64,000 nt of DNA, taken from Algibacter lectus. Lineage in GTDB: Bacteria; Bacteroidota; Bacteroidia; Flavobacteriales; Flavobacteriaceae. The stretch lies in the NCBI RefSeq assembly GCF_900112395.1, contig NZ_FOLN01000009.1, positions 62,001 through 126,000 of the forward strand. Reading direction: 5' to 3'. Positions 49,551 through 58,748 of this stretch are shown one piece after another. Numbering within the stretch: position 1 is the stretch's first letter; every line of letters begins with the position of its first letter. The position numbers and the translations under genes are program-made. A model generated the notes under the pieces. That model ran no database searches, was not told the origin of the DNA, and saw only the letters and a program-made list of their open reading frames with translations.

Positions 49551-50138
49551 TTAAACTGCCTCGGGCAAAAGTCTAAACGATTTTCTATGGTATTTTGTAA
49601 TGCCAAATTCTGCAATAGCACGTCGATGCTCTTTAGTAGGATAACCTTTGTTTTGTTTCCAATTATACATAGGGAACTCTTCATGAATTTTATTCATATA
49701 TAGATCTCTATATGTTTTTGCTAAAATAGATGCTGCAGCAATGCTTAAGTACTTACCATCACCTTTAATAATGGTTTCAAAAGGGATGTCTTTAAAAGGT
49801 TTAAACCTGTTACCATCTACAATAATAAATTCTGGCTGTGGTTCTAGTTGCTGAATAGATTTATGCATCGCTAAAATTGATGCGTTTAATATATTTATAT
49901 GGTCAATTTCTTCTTGAAAAACGTGGGAGACTCCAAAGGTTAATGCTTTTGCCTCAATAATAGGTTTTAAAATATCACGCTTTTTCTCACTAAGCTGCTT
50001 GGAATCGTTTAAGATGATGTTTTTAAAATTTTTAGGCAAGATAACTGCGGCAGCGGTAACTGGTCCGGCTAAACAGCCTCGTCCAGCTTCGTCTGTGCCA
50101 CATTCTAGGAGTATGTTTGAGTGGGTGTTTAAAAGCAT
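49551..50138 (-). CDS. rnhB: Ribonuclease HII
   Basis: 195 residues from the chosen start. Removes RNA from RNA-DNA hybrids and single ribonucleotides from DNA. Catalytic acidic residues in [15 protein letters not shown], the IIVDGNRF Asp and the Asp in [12 protein letters not shown] are present, with YHRKSF near the end. A longer in-frame ATG at 50213 exists, but its first codons lie inside the terminator hairpin at 50203-50239, so the ATG at 50138 ([12 protein letters not shown]) is taken; it also gives the usual family length. Confidence 0.95.
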   Translation of the reverse strand: MLLNTHSNILLECGTDEAGRGCLAGPVTAAAVILPKNFKNIILNDSKQLSEKKRDILKPIIEAKALTFGVSHVFQEEIDHINILNASILAMHKSIQQLEPQPEFIIVDGNRFKPFKDIPFETIIKGDGKYLSIAAASILAKTYRDLYMNKIHEEFPMYNWKQNKGYPTKEHRRAIAEFGITKYHRKSFRLLPEAV

Positions 50139-50202
50139 ATGGCTAAAATAGAATAAAGCCAATAAAGATTCAAGATGAGTAGTGATAATTTTGTAGATAT
50201 AG

Positions 50203-50239
50203 AAAAAGCCCAAGGTTAAATTTTAACCTTGGGCTTTTT
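50203..50239. terminator. Terminator of the DUF4302-ending unit
   Basis: Stem core AGCCCAAGGTTAA/TTAACCTTGGGCT (about 50207-50219 with 50223-50235) flanked by A-run and T-run, so a U-tract exists in both directions. It ends the minus-strand SusC-SusD-metallohydrolase-DUF4302 transcript 45 nt after its last stop and decides the rnhB start. Confidence 0.88.
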
Positions 50240-50284
50240 TTAGGTTTATTAGCGATACTGATAAACGTTAGTTTTATATACAGT

Positions 50285-51514
50285 TTATTTTCTAATAGTA
50301 AACCAAACGTCTGGATCTACTGTACTAGTTAATTTAACGACTGTGGGGTCATCAGCAGGTGTGCCTTCTACTTCGTAGGGTTCATTATCCACAATTAGTG
50401 TTATTAGAGGATCTAAATGTCCATACCACTGCCAGTTGAAGCCTGCACCTTTTCTAGCTATAGACAATAATTCGGGATTACTAAAAAGTAAAGGGAATGT
50501 AACGTTATATTCTGCGTAATATCCAGATGAATAGAACTGGATGCCAGTAGGTGTTATTGTATTCCCAAATTCTATATCTGTAGACAACGTTTCTCCATAT
50601 ATAGCGCCATTGTTATTATAAATATTAACAAAAGTATTAAAAAAGGTATCAGAAACTTCACCAGCGCCAATAACATTAATTATCCAATTTTGACTTGTAT
50701 TAAGAGGAGGGAATACAATGTCTAAAACTGTGCTGCCATCTAAAGAAATTAATTGATTAGCATCTTTGTCTAGCGTGAATTCAGTCACTTCATTTCCATT
50801 AATAGTGGTAGTTTCGTATAGCTTTATACCTGTGTCAGTATAAATAAAAGCTACTACCGTGTCTTCTTCAAGATCCTCACCAGGGAATGTAATGTTACGA
50901 TTTGATACAGGAATTTGTGTTATTTCCCCGTCTGTAGACATTATATAAACAGCTCCATCTAAATAATCGACAATCTCTTTTACTTTTGTTAAGTAAGATT
51001 GAGGTGATTCTGTTAATTTAATTAATTTTAAATTATTGTCAGAAACAGTCCCTCTAGCATTCAAAACGTCTTCAACATCAGTATGAGATAAGATAAACTC
51101 ATAGTCTCCACCTTTTGCCTGGTATTCCGCAGCCGATGGTGTAGAAAACTCATGCATCACAGAGTTGTAAGTGTCAAAGGTTAAAACAGGTCCTCCTATA
51201 GATAGTATATCATAGCTAGAGGTCTCTGGGATAGAGAAGTCAGCTTGGCGTTCTGAATATACATCTACCATGTTGTTATCGTCAAAAGATAAAATGTAAT
51301 TGTAACCACCATATATTTGTAAATCATGTGGGTAGTATTCAAATATCCAACCCTCAGTAGGTTCTGTTAATGTTGCTTTAATTTCAGTTACAGCTTCTGA
51401 AGATCTTTCAGAGGCTGAAGTATCAAATGCAGGATCATCACCAATTTCGGTGCAAGAAAATGCAACCAAAAGGATTAGTGTGCAAAATTTAAATTTATTT
51501 ATAATTGTTTTCAT
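50285..51514 (-). CDS. DUF4302-type lipoprotein
   Basis: 409 residues, lipobox VAFSC at Cys21. Matches the DUF4302 pattern: SEAVTEIKATLTEPTEGWIF, YYPHDLQIYGGYNYILSFDD and, near the end, NWQWYGHLDPLITLIVD. These lipoproteins are known mostly as genes beside SusCD units and a zinc metallohydrolase lipoprotein, as here. Last gene of the unit, 5 nt after the metallohydrolase gene. Role unknown; probably surface exposed and binding the same substrate as the importer. Confidence 0.85.
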   Translation of the reverse strand: MKTIINKFKFCTLILLVAFSCTEIGDDPAFDTSASERSSEAVTEIKATLTEPTEGWIFEYYPHDLQIYGGYNYILSFDDNNMVDVYSERQADFSIPETSSYDILSIGGPVLTFDTYNSVMHEFSTPSAAEYQAKGGDYEFILSHTDVEDVLNARGTVSDNNLKLIKLTESPQSYLTKVKEIVDYLDGAVYIMSTDGEITQIPVSNRNITFPGEDLEEDTVVAFIYTDTGIKLYETTTINGNEVTEFTLDKDANQLISLDGSTVLDIVFPPLNTSQNWIINVIGAGEVSDTFFNTFVNIYNNNGAIYGETLSTDIEFGNTITPTGIQFYSSGYYAEYNVTFPLLFSNPELLSIARKGAGFNWQWYGHLDPLITLIVDNEPYEVEGTPADDPTVVKLTSTVDPDVWFTIRK

Positions 51515-51519
51515 ATTTC

Positions 51520-52404
51520 TTAGTTTATGTTATCTAAATCTTGATCATTTAAGTTCGCAGATCTTGTTTGGATTTCATCACGTAAATCATCAATGTTTAT
51601 TGACCAAGTTGTTTGAAGATATTTTTTTACAAGTTCCATTTTTTGAGTAATAATTGGACCACCTGTATCACCAGCCGCCGCTATTATGTCATCCCATGTG
51701 GAGGTAGAACTTGTTATATAATGAGCAATTAACTCAACAAAATCTTCAGTTGCTTCTTTACTTGCGTAGTTACTAATATAACCAGCGGCGTTAGATGGGT
51801 TAGCAGCTGTCCAGCTTTCATTCCATGAATCACCTACGTAAGTTGTTTCAGTGATGGCATCAAAATCAGAAGAGAAATCAACGTTTTGATGTAATATGTG
51901 AGAAAACTCGTGATAAATAGTTCTGAAATAAAGAGCATTTAATGTTTCAATATTAGTTACATCTAAGTTGTTGATTTCAAATAAAGAAATTTTTAAACCA
52001 CCTTCGGCTGTACCAATAATTCTAGTACCATTATTTTGATAAGCAGCAGAGCCAACCATTAATAATTGTTTAGGAAAGAATTTTTTCATAAAAAATTCTG
52101 GTGCAACAGCATCATAAGGTTCTAAACATAAGTATTTAACTAGGTTAGACATCTTAATTGAGTTTTCTAGAGTCGCAGGTACCAATGTGTGATTGAAATT
52201 GGTTTCGATATCTGGTAATTTGTATAAAAAACTGATATTGTATGGGTCTACATATTCTCTATCAAGATAGAGGTCAAATTGAGTTTTTTCACCATCATCT
52301 CCATTTACTACGCTCACATTTCTATCTAATGCATCTGTGTTTTCACATGAATTGAAAATGACAGATGAAAATATAAGGAGTATTAAAAAATTTATTTTTT
52401 TCAT
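51520..52404 (-). CDS. Substrate import-associated zinc metallohydrolase lipoprotein
   Basis: 294 residues, lipobox IFNSC at Cys20. HEFSH at 165-169 within RTIYHEFSHILHQ is a zinc HExxH site, with a further acidic region EDFVELIAHYITSST about 55 residues later that may supply the third ligand. The family is known as a lipoprotein next to SusCD transporters. It lies between the SusD gene (24 nt) and the DUF4302 gene. It likely trims a peptide or protein-like substrate at the cell surface before SusCD import; the substrate is inference. Confidence 0.87.
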   Translation of the reverse strand: MKKINFLILLIFSSVIFNSCENTDALDRNVSVVNGDDGEKTQFDLYLDREYVDPYNISFLYKLPDIETNFNHTLVPATLENSIKMSNLVKYLCLEPYDAVAPEFFMKKFFPKQLLMVGSAAYQNNGTRIIGTAEGGLKISLFEINNLDVTNIETLNALYFRTIYHEFSHILHQNVDFSSDFDAITETTYVGDSWNESWTAANPSNAAGYISNYASKEATEDFVELIAHYITSSTSTWDDIIAAAGDTGGPIITQKMELVKKYLQTTWSINIDDLRDEIQTRSANLNDQDLDNIN

Positions 52405-52428
52405 ATTTATATATTTTAAAATTACTTT

Positions 52429-53994
52429 TTATCTTGGGTTTGGAGTAATACCAGCACTAACAACATCTTGAGGTATTTGTAGCGCTTTACGGGGATCATC
52501 AGCTTCCAATTCTGCATTAACACTTATTGCGTTATTTAAACCAATTAAAAAACGAGAAACTGGAATACCATAACGTTTAATATCAAACCATCTTAAACCT
52601 TCGTGTAAAGTAAGTACACGTCTGCATTGCAGTACATAGTGTATCAAGTTTTCTTGATCACCAGCGGTAACTGTAAATTTAGGGTTTAATTCTTTCTTTT
52701 GAGTAATGTTCGTTCCAGAAGAATAATCTAGGCTGTTGTAAAAACTATTTACATCTGCTAAGGTTACAGTTCCTGGGTTTGCGTAAAAATTAGTACTCCA
52801 AGTATTAATGTCATCTAGTCCAGCATCAAACAAGCCAAGCATAATATTTGCTTCAGCTCTTACCAAAAGAGTTTCATCTGTAGTGAAAGGTACTAAAATG
52901 GTTTTGCTATATCCAATTTGTGCAACAGGATCTGTATACTCAAACCTGTAAGGTATTTTGTAAAGTAACGATTTATCTAAATTTGTTGCAGAATAGTTAA
53001 AAGGACGAAATTTATGTGCAAATGTAGATAAACTAGATGTTGGATTCCATGGTAAAGGAGCAAGAGAGGTTTGCTCATCTGCTATTTTACGGCTATGGTT
53101 AAAACGAGCTCCAGAATAGTAAGCGCCAAATACAACTCCCATACTTGAAGTATAAGCTTGTACTAATAAATTACTGTTATCTTCTATATATGCATTGGTT
53201 ACTACGGTGGTCGTTCTTGGTAAGTTACCTAAAGCATTCCAATCTCTTAATGCGTTTGCAGGATTAGAACCAAGTGCAGCAGTAGCATAATCTTTTGCTT
53301 TTTGCCATTTTTGGTAGTATAAATTAAATCTTGCAGCGAAGGCATTAGCAGCTCTCACATTAAAATGATAAGACGGTACATCGTAAATAGAATCGTCAAT
53401 TAAAGGTAGTCCATTTTCAATATCGGCATTTATTTTTTCATAAACTTCGGCTACAGTTCCTCTTTCGTAAGAAGGATTCAAGGTTGTTTCCGGATCTTCT
53501 AGAAAAGGAACTCCTAAATCGGTTATGCTTGATTGTTCGTTATAATGTTTACAGAACACATTTACTAGTACAAAGTGACCGTAAGCTCTAGCTACTAATG
53601 CTTCTCCTTTTTCAGGCAAAAGATTGTCTGGAGTGCCTAGTTCTTCTATGGCTGCTAAAGCTTGATTGGCATGTGCTATAGCTAAATAAGCACTTTCCCA
53701 GGCTCCAAGTGGATCATCGTTACTAGTTTCAGTAACATCTTCCCAGTATGCCATTTGGCTATCGATTCTTTCTCCGTAAGGATTGCTTGTACCTGCATCA
53801 TCGACATTATCTGAAGATAGCTCTGTGTACAAAGCATGTGTAGATTCTGGATATGCGGATACTAACAGCTTTCTAATCTTTGTAGCATTGTCAAGTTCTG
53901 CTCTATTATCTGGTAATTCATCTAAGAAATCATTACAAGACACCACAAACAGCGACAAAAGCAAAGCCTGAAATAGTATTTTAATATTTTTCAT
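52429..53994 (-). CDS. SusD/RagB-family lipoprotein (SusD-like_3 plus RagB type)
   Basis: 521 residues, lipobox SLFVVSC at Cys20, then NDFLDELPDNRAELDNATKI. Tetratricopeptide-like region (YLAIAHANQALAAIEEL, ARAYGHFVLVNVFCKHY) and the C-terminal LHEGLRWFDIKRYGIPVSR block of RagB/SusD are clear. It is of another subgroup than the two SusD genes in the left part of the window. Partner of the receptor at 54021-57353. Confidence 0.94.
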   Translation of the reverse strand: MKNIKILFQALLLSLFVVSCNDFLDELPDNRAELDNATKIRKLLVSAYPESTHALYTELSSDNVDDAGTSNPYGERIDSQMAYWEDVTETSNDDPLGAWESAYLAIAHANQALAAIEELGTPDNLLPEKGEALVARAYGHFVLVNVFCKHYNEQSSITDLGVPFLEDPETTLNPSYERGTVAEVYEKINADIENGLPLIDDSIYDVPSYHFNVRAANAFAARFNLYYQKWQKAKDYATAALGSNPANALRDWNALGNLPRTTTVVTNAYIEDNSNLLVQAYTSSMGVVFGAYYSGARFNHSRKIADEQTSLAPLPWNPTSSLSTFAHKFRPFNYSATNLDKSLLYKIPYRFEYTDPVAQIGYSKTILVPFTTDETLLVRAEANIMLGLFDAGLDDINTWSTNFYANPGTVTLADVNSFYNSLDYSSGTNITQKKELNPKFTVTAGDQENLIHYVLQCRRVLTLHEGLRWFDIKRYGIPVSRFLIGLNNAISVNAELEADDPRKALQIPQDVVSAGITPNPR

Positions 53995-54020
53995 TATCTT
54001 AATATGTTTTCGTTATTTTA

Positions 54021-57000
54021 TTATAGACCTAATCTAAGTGAAAAGGTAATTTGTTTTGCTAATGGTGAAGCAACACCACCTGAGTTGAAAAATTCAGGAT
54101 CTTGACCGTTTAATTTTTTATCAGAATAAAGTAAGAACAAGTTGGTAGCATTTACACTCATAGATAAGCTGCTAATTTTTAGTTTTTCGATTAAACTTTG
54201 GTCAAATTGATAGCCTAAAGTTACTTGTTTAAGTCTAATAAAATCTCCCTTCGCTATTCTAGCAGTGGAGTAGTTGTAAGCATTATAAGCAATGTCTAAC
54301 TCACTACCACCATAATTGTCAACTTGTCTTGCAGAAGCAATTCTAGGTATATCTGTAAAGTTTTCATCACCAGGAGTTACCCATCTGTTTTCAAATTCTC
54401 TAGGAAAAGCAGTTAAGTCTGTATACTCATCATTAAAGATAGGGTTAAGTCTCACTACATTACCAAAAGAGTAGGAAGCAAAAACATTTAAGCTAAAACC
54501 TTTATAAGTAAATGTATTCCCTAAACCTCCAATATCTGTAGGGTCAGCAGAACCTGAGTATTCTAAAAAGTCAATATTATCTCTTTCTTGAAAGTAAATA
54601 TCGCTTACAGTGGTTTCACCGTTTTCATTAGTAAATGTAGGTAATCCTTCAGAGTTTAATCCTTCAAATGGAATTGAAAATATAGACCTTACAGGGTATC
54701 CTGTTCTTGCAAAACCATTTCCTGTAATTAAATCAATTACTCTAGATCTGTTTTCTAATTCAGTAACCTCATTGGTTGTTTTAGAGTAGATGAAGTTTGT
54801 TCTCCAAGAAAAATTATCAGTTTTTATATTGGTAGATGAAATCGATAGCTCAAGTCCTTGAGAAGTCATAGAAGCTACGTTACCAAATTTTGTTGCTTCA
54901 CCACCGATACCTTGGGTGTTTACAATACCTATTAAATCATAGTTATCTCTTGTGTACCAATCGAAACCTACATTTATTCTGTTGTCTATAAAGCCAGCAT
55001 CAAAACCAATATTAATCTCATTTTTCTTTTCGTAAGTTAAGTCGCTGTTTTCTAAAGATTCAATGGTTAAACCACTTTCTCTTACACCAGAACTAGGTCT
55101 CCACGGGTTTACACTTCTAATATCAACGGCTGAGTTTGTAACATCAAAAGGTCCGCTATCTGCAGTTAAACTGTACGATGCTCTAACTGTGAAGTTCGAT
55201 AAAACAGGATTTAAAGCCTCAAAGAAATCTTCTTCATGAGCATTCCATGCACCAGATATATTCCAAGTTGGAAGCCATCTAGATTTTGTAGATTTTCCTA
55301 ATCTATTTGTTCCTTCATAACGAACAGTACCATTTATAGTGTAACGTCTTTTCCAAGAATATGTAGCATTAGAAAAGAATGCAACACCTCTATTTTTTGT
55401 GTTATTTAAACCGTAGTATAGAGAGTTTTCTTCAACTTGTTTTTTGAATAATTCATATCCATAAAAAGGAATTTCTCCTAATGAATATTGTAATCCCCAA
55501 CCTGTAAAATTAGTTCTGCTTCTATCTATAGAATTTAATTGCATACCAGAATAGAAGTTTACAGTATGAATGTTGTTAAATACATTCTTGTAAGAAAATG
55601 TAGAAGTTAAATCGTATCCTAAAGATTCATAATCTGTTTTTCTATAAATACCTCCTTCTGGTAACACGCTAATAGGTGTTGCAGAGGTGTCGTCTGGATC
55701 TGTGTATAAAAATGGATTAGCATCTCTAATAGTCGCGTTTTCTGGGTAAATACCAGCTCTATATGCATTTGCTTGATTAGAAAACTCTGTAGAGTGATGC
55801 TCTTGAGTTGACGTTTGGTATTTTAAAGCACCTAAAACACTAATCTCAGTTTTTTTAGTAGGCTTGTATTTTAATTGAGCCTGAAATCTTAAATCAGTCG
55901 ATTTTAAATCGATGTAATTCTCTTCCAATTCATCTAGAATATTGAAATCTGTATAATTAGCAATATAAGATTGATTTGGATCTAATGTTCTTGAAGAGTT
56001 AATTGCAAAAGAGTAAGGGTTGATGTCAAAATCTCTTCGAACCTCACCAGTAACAACATCTGTTTCTTGTGCTAAAGTACCTGGAGCTTTTTGATTTCTA
56101 AAAGACACATTACTAATAGTATTTAACTCTAATTTATCAGATAATTTGTATGAAGAATTAAAGTTAGCTGTGTATCTATTTACGTTACTAGCTTTTGTCC
56201 ATCCCGGATCTAATAAAGCACTTACCGATCCATAATAAGTAGATTTCTCTGTACCAGAAGACATACTAATAGAATGGTTTTGCATTAAGCTAACATCAAA
56301 TAATTGTTTAAACCAGTTTGTGTTTCTGTATTCTGCCATTCTTAAAAATTCTGCAACACCAGAGGCATCGTTTTTTACAGCAAAATTTCCACTTGAGTCA
56401 ACATCATAAAATGAGTTATAAAGTTTTCCGTAAACACCAGAACTAGCAGCTGTTGATACATCTGCAGGATTTAACCAACCAGATCTTCTCATTTCTTCAT
56501 AAACAGACATTTGATCTTGAGAATTCATAACATTAAAGTCATTGTAAGAAGGAATTGTTCTAAACGTAGATTCAACGCTATAGTTAATTCTGCTTACGCC
56601 TGCTTTACCTCGTTTTGTTGTTATAACAATAACCCCACCTTTAGCACGTGCACCATAGATTGAAGTTGCAGAACCATCTTTTAATACATCAAAAGTGTCA
56701 ATGTCTTCAGGGTTTAATCCTGCTATAGCAGAACTTATTAATGTTGTAGCATCACCAGACGATAAATCATCTGCTGTAATTTCTACGATATCTTCAATAA
56801 TAACACCGTCAATTACCCATAACGGTCTTGAACTTCCATAAATAGAAGTAGCACCTCTAATTCTAATTTTTGGTGCTGCACCAAAAGTTCCGGAGACATT
56901 TTGCACAGTAACACCTGCAGATCTACCTTCTAGTGATCTACTAATATCTGGCGTACCAGCTAATTTGATTTCGGTTGCTTTAACCGAGGAAGCAGCACCA

Positions 57001-57353
57001 GTAAACAAACGTTTATCTGTTGTTGTAATTCCTGTAATTACAATTTCGTCTAGACTTTCAGAACTTTCTTTTAGAACGACATTAATTGTGTTTCCTTGTG
57101 TTACTGTTTTTTCAATGGTTTCCATGCCAAGGTATCTAAATACCAGCACGTCTCCGGGTTTTGCCGAGATGGCATATACTCCGTCAAAATCGGATGTAAC
57201 CCCAGTTGCAGTGTTTTTTAAGATAACCGATACACCGGGAAGTACTCCACTAGCATCAGAAACCGTTCCTGATACCGTTTTCTTTTGTGCAAAAGACATC
57301 TGCATAAAAGACACCAGGAAAAGCGTAAAAATTAAGGTAGTTTTTAATTTCAT
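54021..57353 (-). CDS. SusC/RagA-family TonB-dependent receptor (no STN domain)
   Basis: 1110 residues. Signal peptide ends MSFAQ; regulatory domain KTVSGTVSDASGVLPGVSVI; plug with IRIRGATSIYGSSRPLWVID and TSIYGARAKGGVIVITTKRG; barrel ending FSLRLGL. Resembles the receptor at 60031-63696 along its length (shared RLFTGAASSVK-type segment and EDIVEI region), so the two are paralogues facing away from the same control region, but it lacks the N-terminal STN domain that would allow signalling. Confidence 0.95.
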   Translation of the reverse strand: MKLKTTLIFTLFLVSFMQMSFAQKKTVSGTVSDASGVLPGVSVILKNTATGVTSDFDGVYAISAKPGDVLVFRYLGMETIEKTVTQGNTINVVLKESSESLDEIVITGITTTDKRLFTGAASSVKATEIKLAGTPDISRSLEGRSAGVTVQNVSGTFGAAPKIRIRGATSIYGSSRPLWVIDGVIIEDIVEITADDLSSGDATTLISSAIAGLNPEDIDTFDVLKDGSATSIYGARAKGGVIVITTKRGKAGVSRINYSVESTFRTIPSYNDFNVMNSQDQMSVYEEMRRSGWLNPADVSTAASSGVYGKLYNSFYDVDSSGNFAVKNDASGVAEFLRMAEYRNTNWFKQLFDVSLMQNHSISMSSGTEKSTYYGSVSALLDPGWTKASNVNRYTANFNSSYKLSDKLELNTISNVSFRNQKAPGTLAQETDVVTGEVRRDFDINPYSFAINSSRTLDPNQSYIANYTDFNILDELEENYIDLKSTDLRFQAQLKYKPTKKTEISVLGALKYQTSTQEHHSTEFSNQANAYRAGIYPENATIRDANPFLYTDPDDTSATPISVLPEGGIYRKTDYESLGYDLTSTFSYKNVFNNIHTVNFYSGMQLNSIDRSRTNFTGWGLQYSLGEIPFYGYELFKKQVEENSLYYGLNNTKNRGVAFFSNATYSWKRRYTINGTVRYEGTNRLGKSTKSRWLPTWNISGAWNAHEEDFFEALNPVLSNFTVRASYSLTADSGPFDVTNSAVDIRSVNPWRPSSGVRESGLTIESLENSDLTYEKKNEINIGFDAGFIDNRINVGFDWYTRDNYDLIGIVNTQGIGGEATKFGNVASMTSQGLELSISSTNIKTDNFSWRTNFIYSKTTNEVTELENRSRVIDLITGNGFARTGYPVRSIFSIPFEGLNSEGLPTFTNENGETTVSDIYFQERDNIDFLEYSGSADPTDIGGLGNTFTYKGFSLNVFASYSFGNVVRLNPIFNDEYTDLTAFPREFENRWVTPGDENFTDIPRIASARQVDNYGGSELDIAYNAYNYSTARIAKGDFIRLKQVTLGYQFDQSLIEKLKISSLSMSVNATNLFLLYSDKKLNGQDPEFFNSGGVASPLAKQITFSLRLGL

Positions 57354-57386
57354 TTATAATTGATTTGAATTAGTGTTGCAATAATA

Positions 57387-57967
57387 TTAAATTTATGTTA
57401 ATAACGGGTTTATTGGTGTGATAAAAATAGAGAAATATTGATTTTGGTGATTTTTTAACAGGTTTACGATGGTAATGGTATTAAATCGGTATTTTTTTGT
57501 GTTTTTTTGAGAATAATGTATTTCCAGTTAGGTATCTCGTTTTTGTCTCGTTTAAATGGTGTGTTAGTTGTGAAAATTGGATAAAAAAAGGAATGAAAAA
57601 CTCTACTAGAGTTTTATTGTTATATATTTTTTTTGAATAAAAATTCGTACAATTTTTTATAACAGATTGTCTTTTGTGATTATTGAATAATCATTAATTG
57701 TGAAATTTTAGTTGTTTTATTTTATTAAATAATATAAAAATAAGGATATAATTTAAGTAAAATCATAAAATGGTGAATGATGTATCGTTAATTATTTGAA
57801 TTTGTTTGTTTCTTTAGTATTAAATTAAGAGGTTTGTTTTTGTTAGTGAAACTGTCAATTCTTTTTTAATCGTAAAATGAATTGTGTTTTGTAAAATTTA
57901 AAACTTCAATTATTTTTTATAAAAATCAGGATTAATAAAGTTTTACTAATATCCAATATACGGCATG
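57387..57967. promoter_or_regulatory. Divergent control region between two uptake units
   Basis: About 580 AT-rich bases between divergent SusC and sigma genes. It contains a perfect inverted repeat TGATTATT-G-AATAATCA at 57677-57693 and, close to the sigma gene, TAAATTTC (57968-57975), one base off the -7 consensus. A one-mismatch TATTATTG (57379-57386, minus strand) lies before the SusC gene. No protein-coding frame seen. Confidence 0.45.
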
Positions 57968-57997
57968 TAAATTTCACATTAGTAAATAATCATCATC

Positions 57998-58606
57998 ATT
58001 AAACATCAATCTAAAATAGAAAAGGAAGAAGAAATATGGTCTAAATTTGTAAGAGGTGATAAGAGTGCTTTTTCATCTATTTACAGTCTACACATCGATT
58101 CTTTATTTTCTTACGGTATGCGATTGAAACCGGATAGAGATTTTGTTAAAGATTCTATTCAAGATGTTTTTTTAGATGTTTATGAACACAGGGAAAAACT
58201 CTCTAGACCAAATAATATTAATTTTTATTTATTTAGAGCTCTCAAACGAAATATATTTAAAAAGCTTAAAAAAGAAAGGAAAACAGACGATTTTAGTGCA
58301 TTGAGCACCATGGATTTTGTTACTGAGTATAATGTTGAGCATGCAACTATCGATAAAGAAATTGATAAACGTAACAAAAAAATTATTACGCAAGTAATGA
58401 AAGAGCTTACGTTTAAGCAACAGGAAATATTGTATCTAAAGTTCACAAAAGGCTTTAGCTATATTGAGATTTCTGAAATAATTGGTATAGATCATAATTC
58501 TGTACGTAAACAAGTTTATCGAGCTATCAAAAAAATACGAGAAAATCCTGTTTTTAATGTGCATACCAATATCATATTCTTTATGTTATATCCTCGGTTA
58601 AGCTAA
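57998..58606 (+). CDS. ECF sigma factor (FecI/RpoE type), non-canonical start
   Basis: The open frame runs from the stop at 57983-57985 to 58606. Region 2 begins EEEIWSKFVRGDKSAFSSIY well before the first ATG (58118), which would remove most of region 2.1/2.2. No ATG, GTG or TTG occurs in frame between 57986 and 58117; the most likely start is the ATT at 57998 (about 202 residues), with ATC or ATA codons as alternatives. Region 2 SIQDVFLDVYEHREKL and region 4 FSYIEISEIIGIDHNSVRKQ are intact. It pairs with the FecR gene downstream and should control the STN receptor unit. Confidence 0.75.
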   Translation: MKHQSKIEKEEEIWSKFVRGDKSAFSSIYSLHIDSLFSYGMRLKPDRDFVKDSIQDVFLDVYEHREKLSRPNNINFYLFRALKRNIFKKLKKERKTDDFSALSTMDFVTEYNVEHATIDKEIDKRNKKIITQVMKELTFKQQEILYLKFTKGFSYIEISEIIGIDHNSVRKQVYRAIKKIRENPVFNVHTNIIFFMLYPRLS

Positions 58607-58748
58607 TTAATTTCTTCATTAATTTAGTGCCTCTGATATTCTTTTCAAGTCTATAATTTCATAAAAAGAAGGCTTTATTAAAAAAAAACTTAAAAAAAGT
58701 GTCCACAAAAATAAAGTTTTGAGCCCTATGTGAATATAGACCTAAATT

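Noticed and set aside
50139-50213. Longer rnhB N-terminus
   Set aside because: The extra codons begin inside the terminator hairpin at 50203-50239 and exceed the normal family length.
58225-58446. Antisense frames inside the sigma gene
   Set aside because: They overlap conserved sigma regions 2-4 and have no promoter or protein-like pattern.
58118-58606. ATG-started 162-residue sigma factor
   Set aside because: It would lose the first part of region 2, which is clearly encoded upstream in the same frame.
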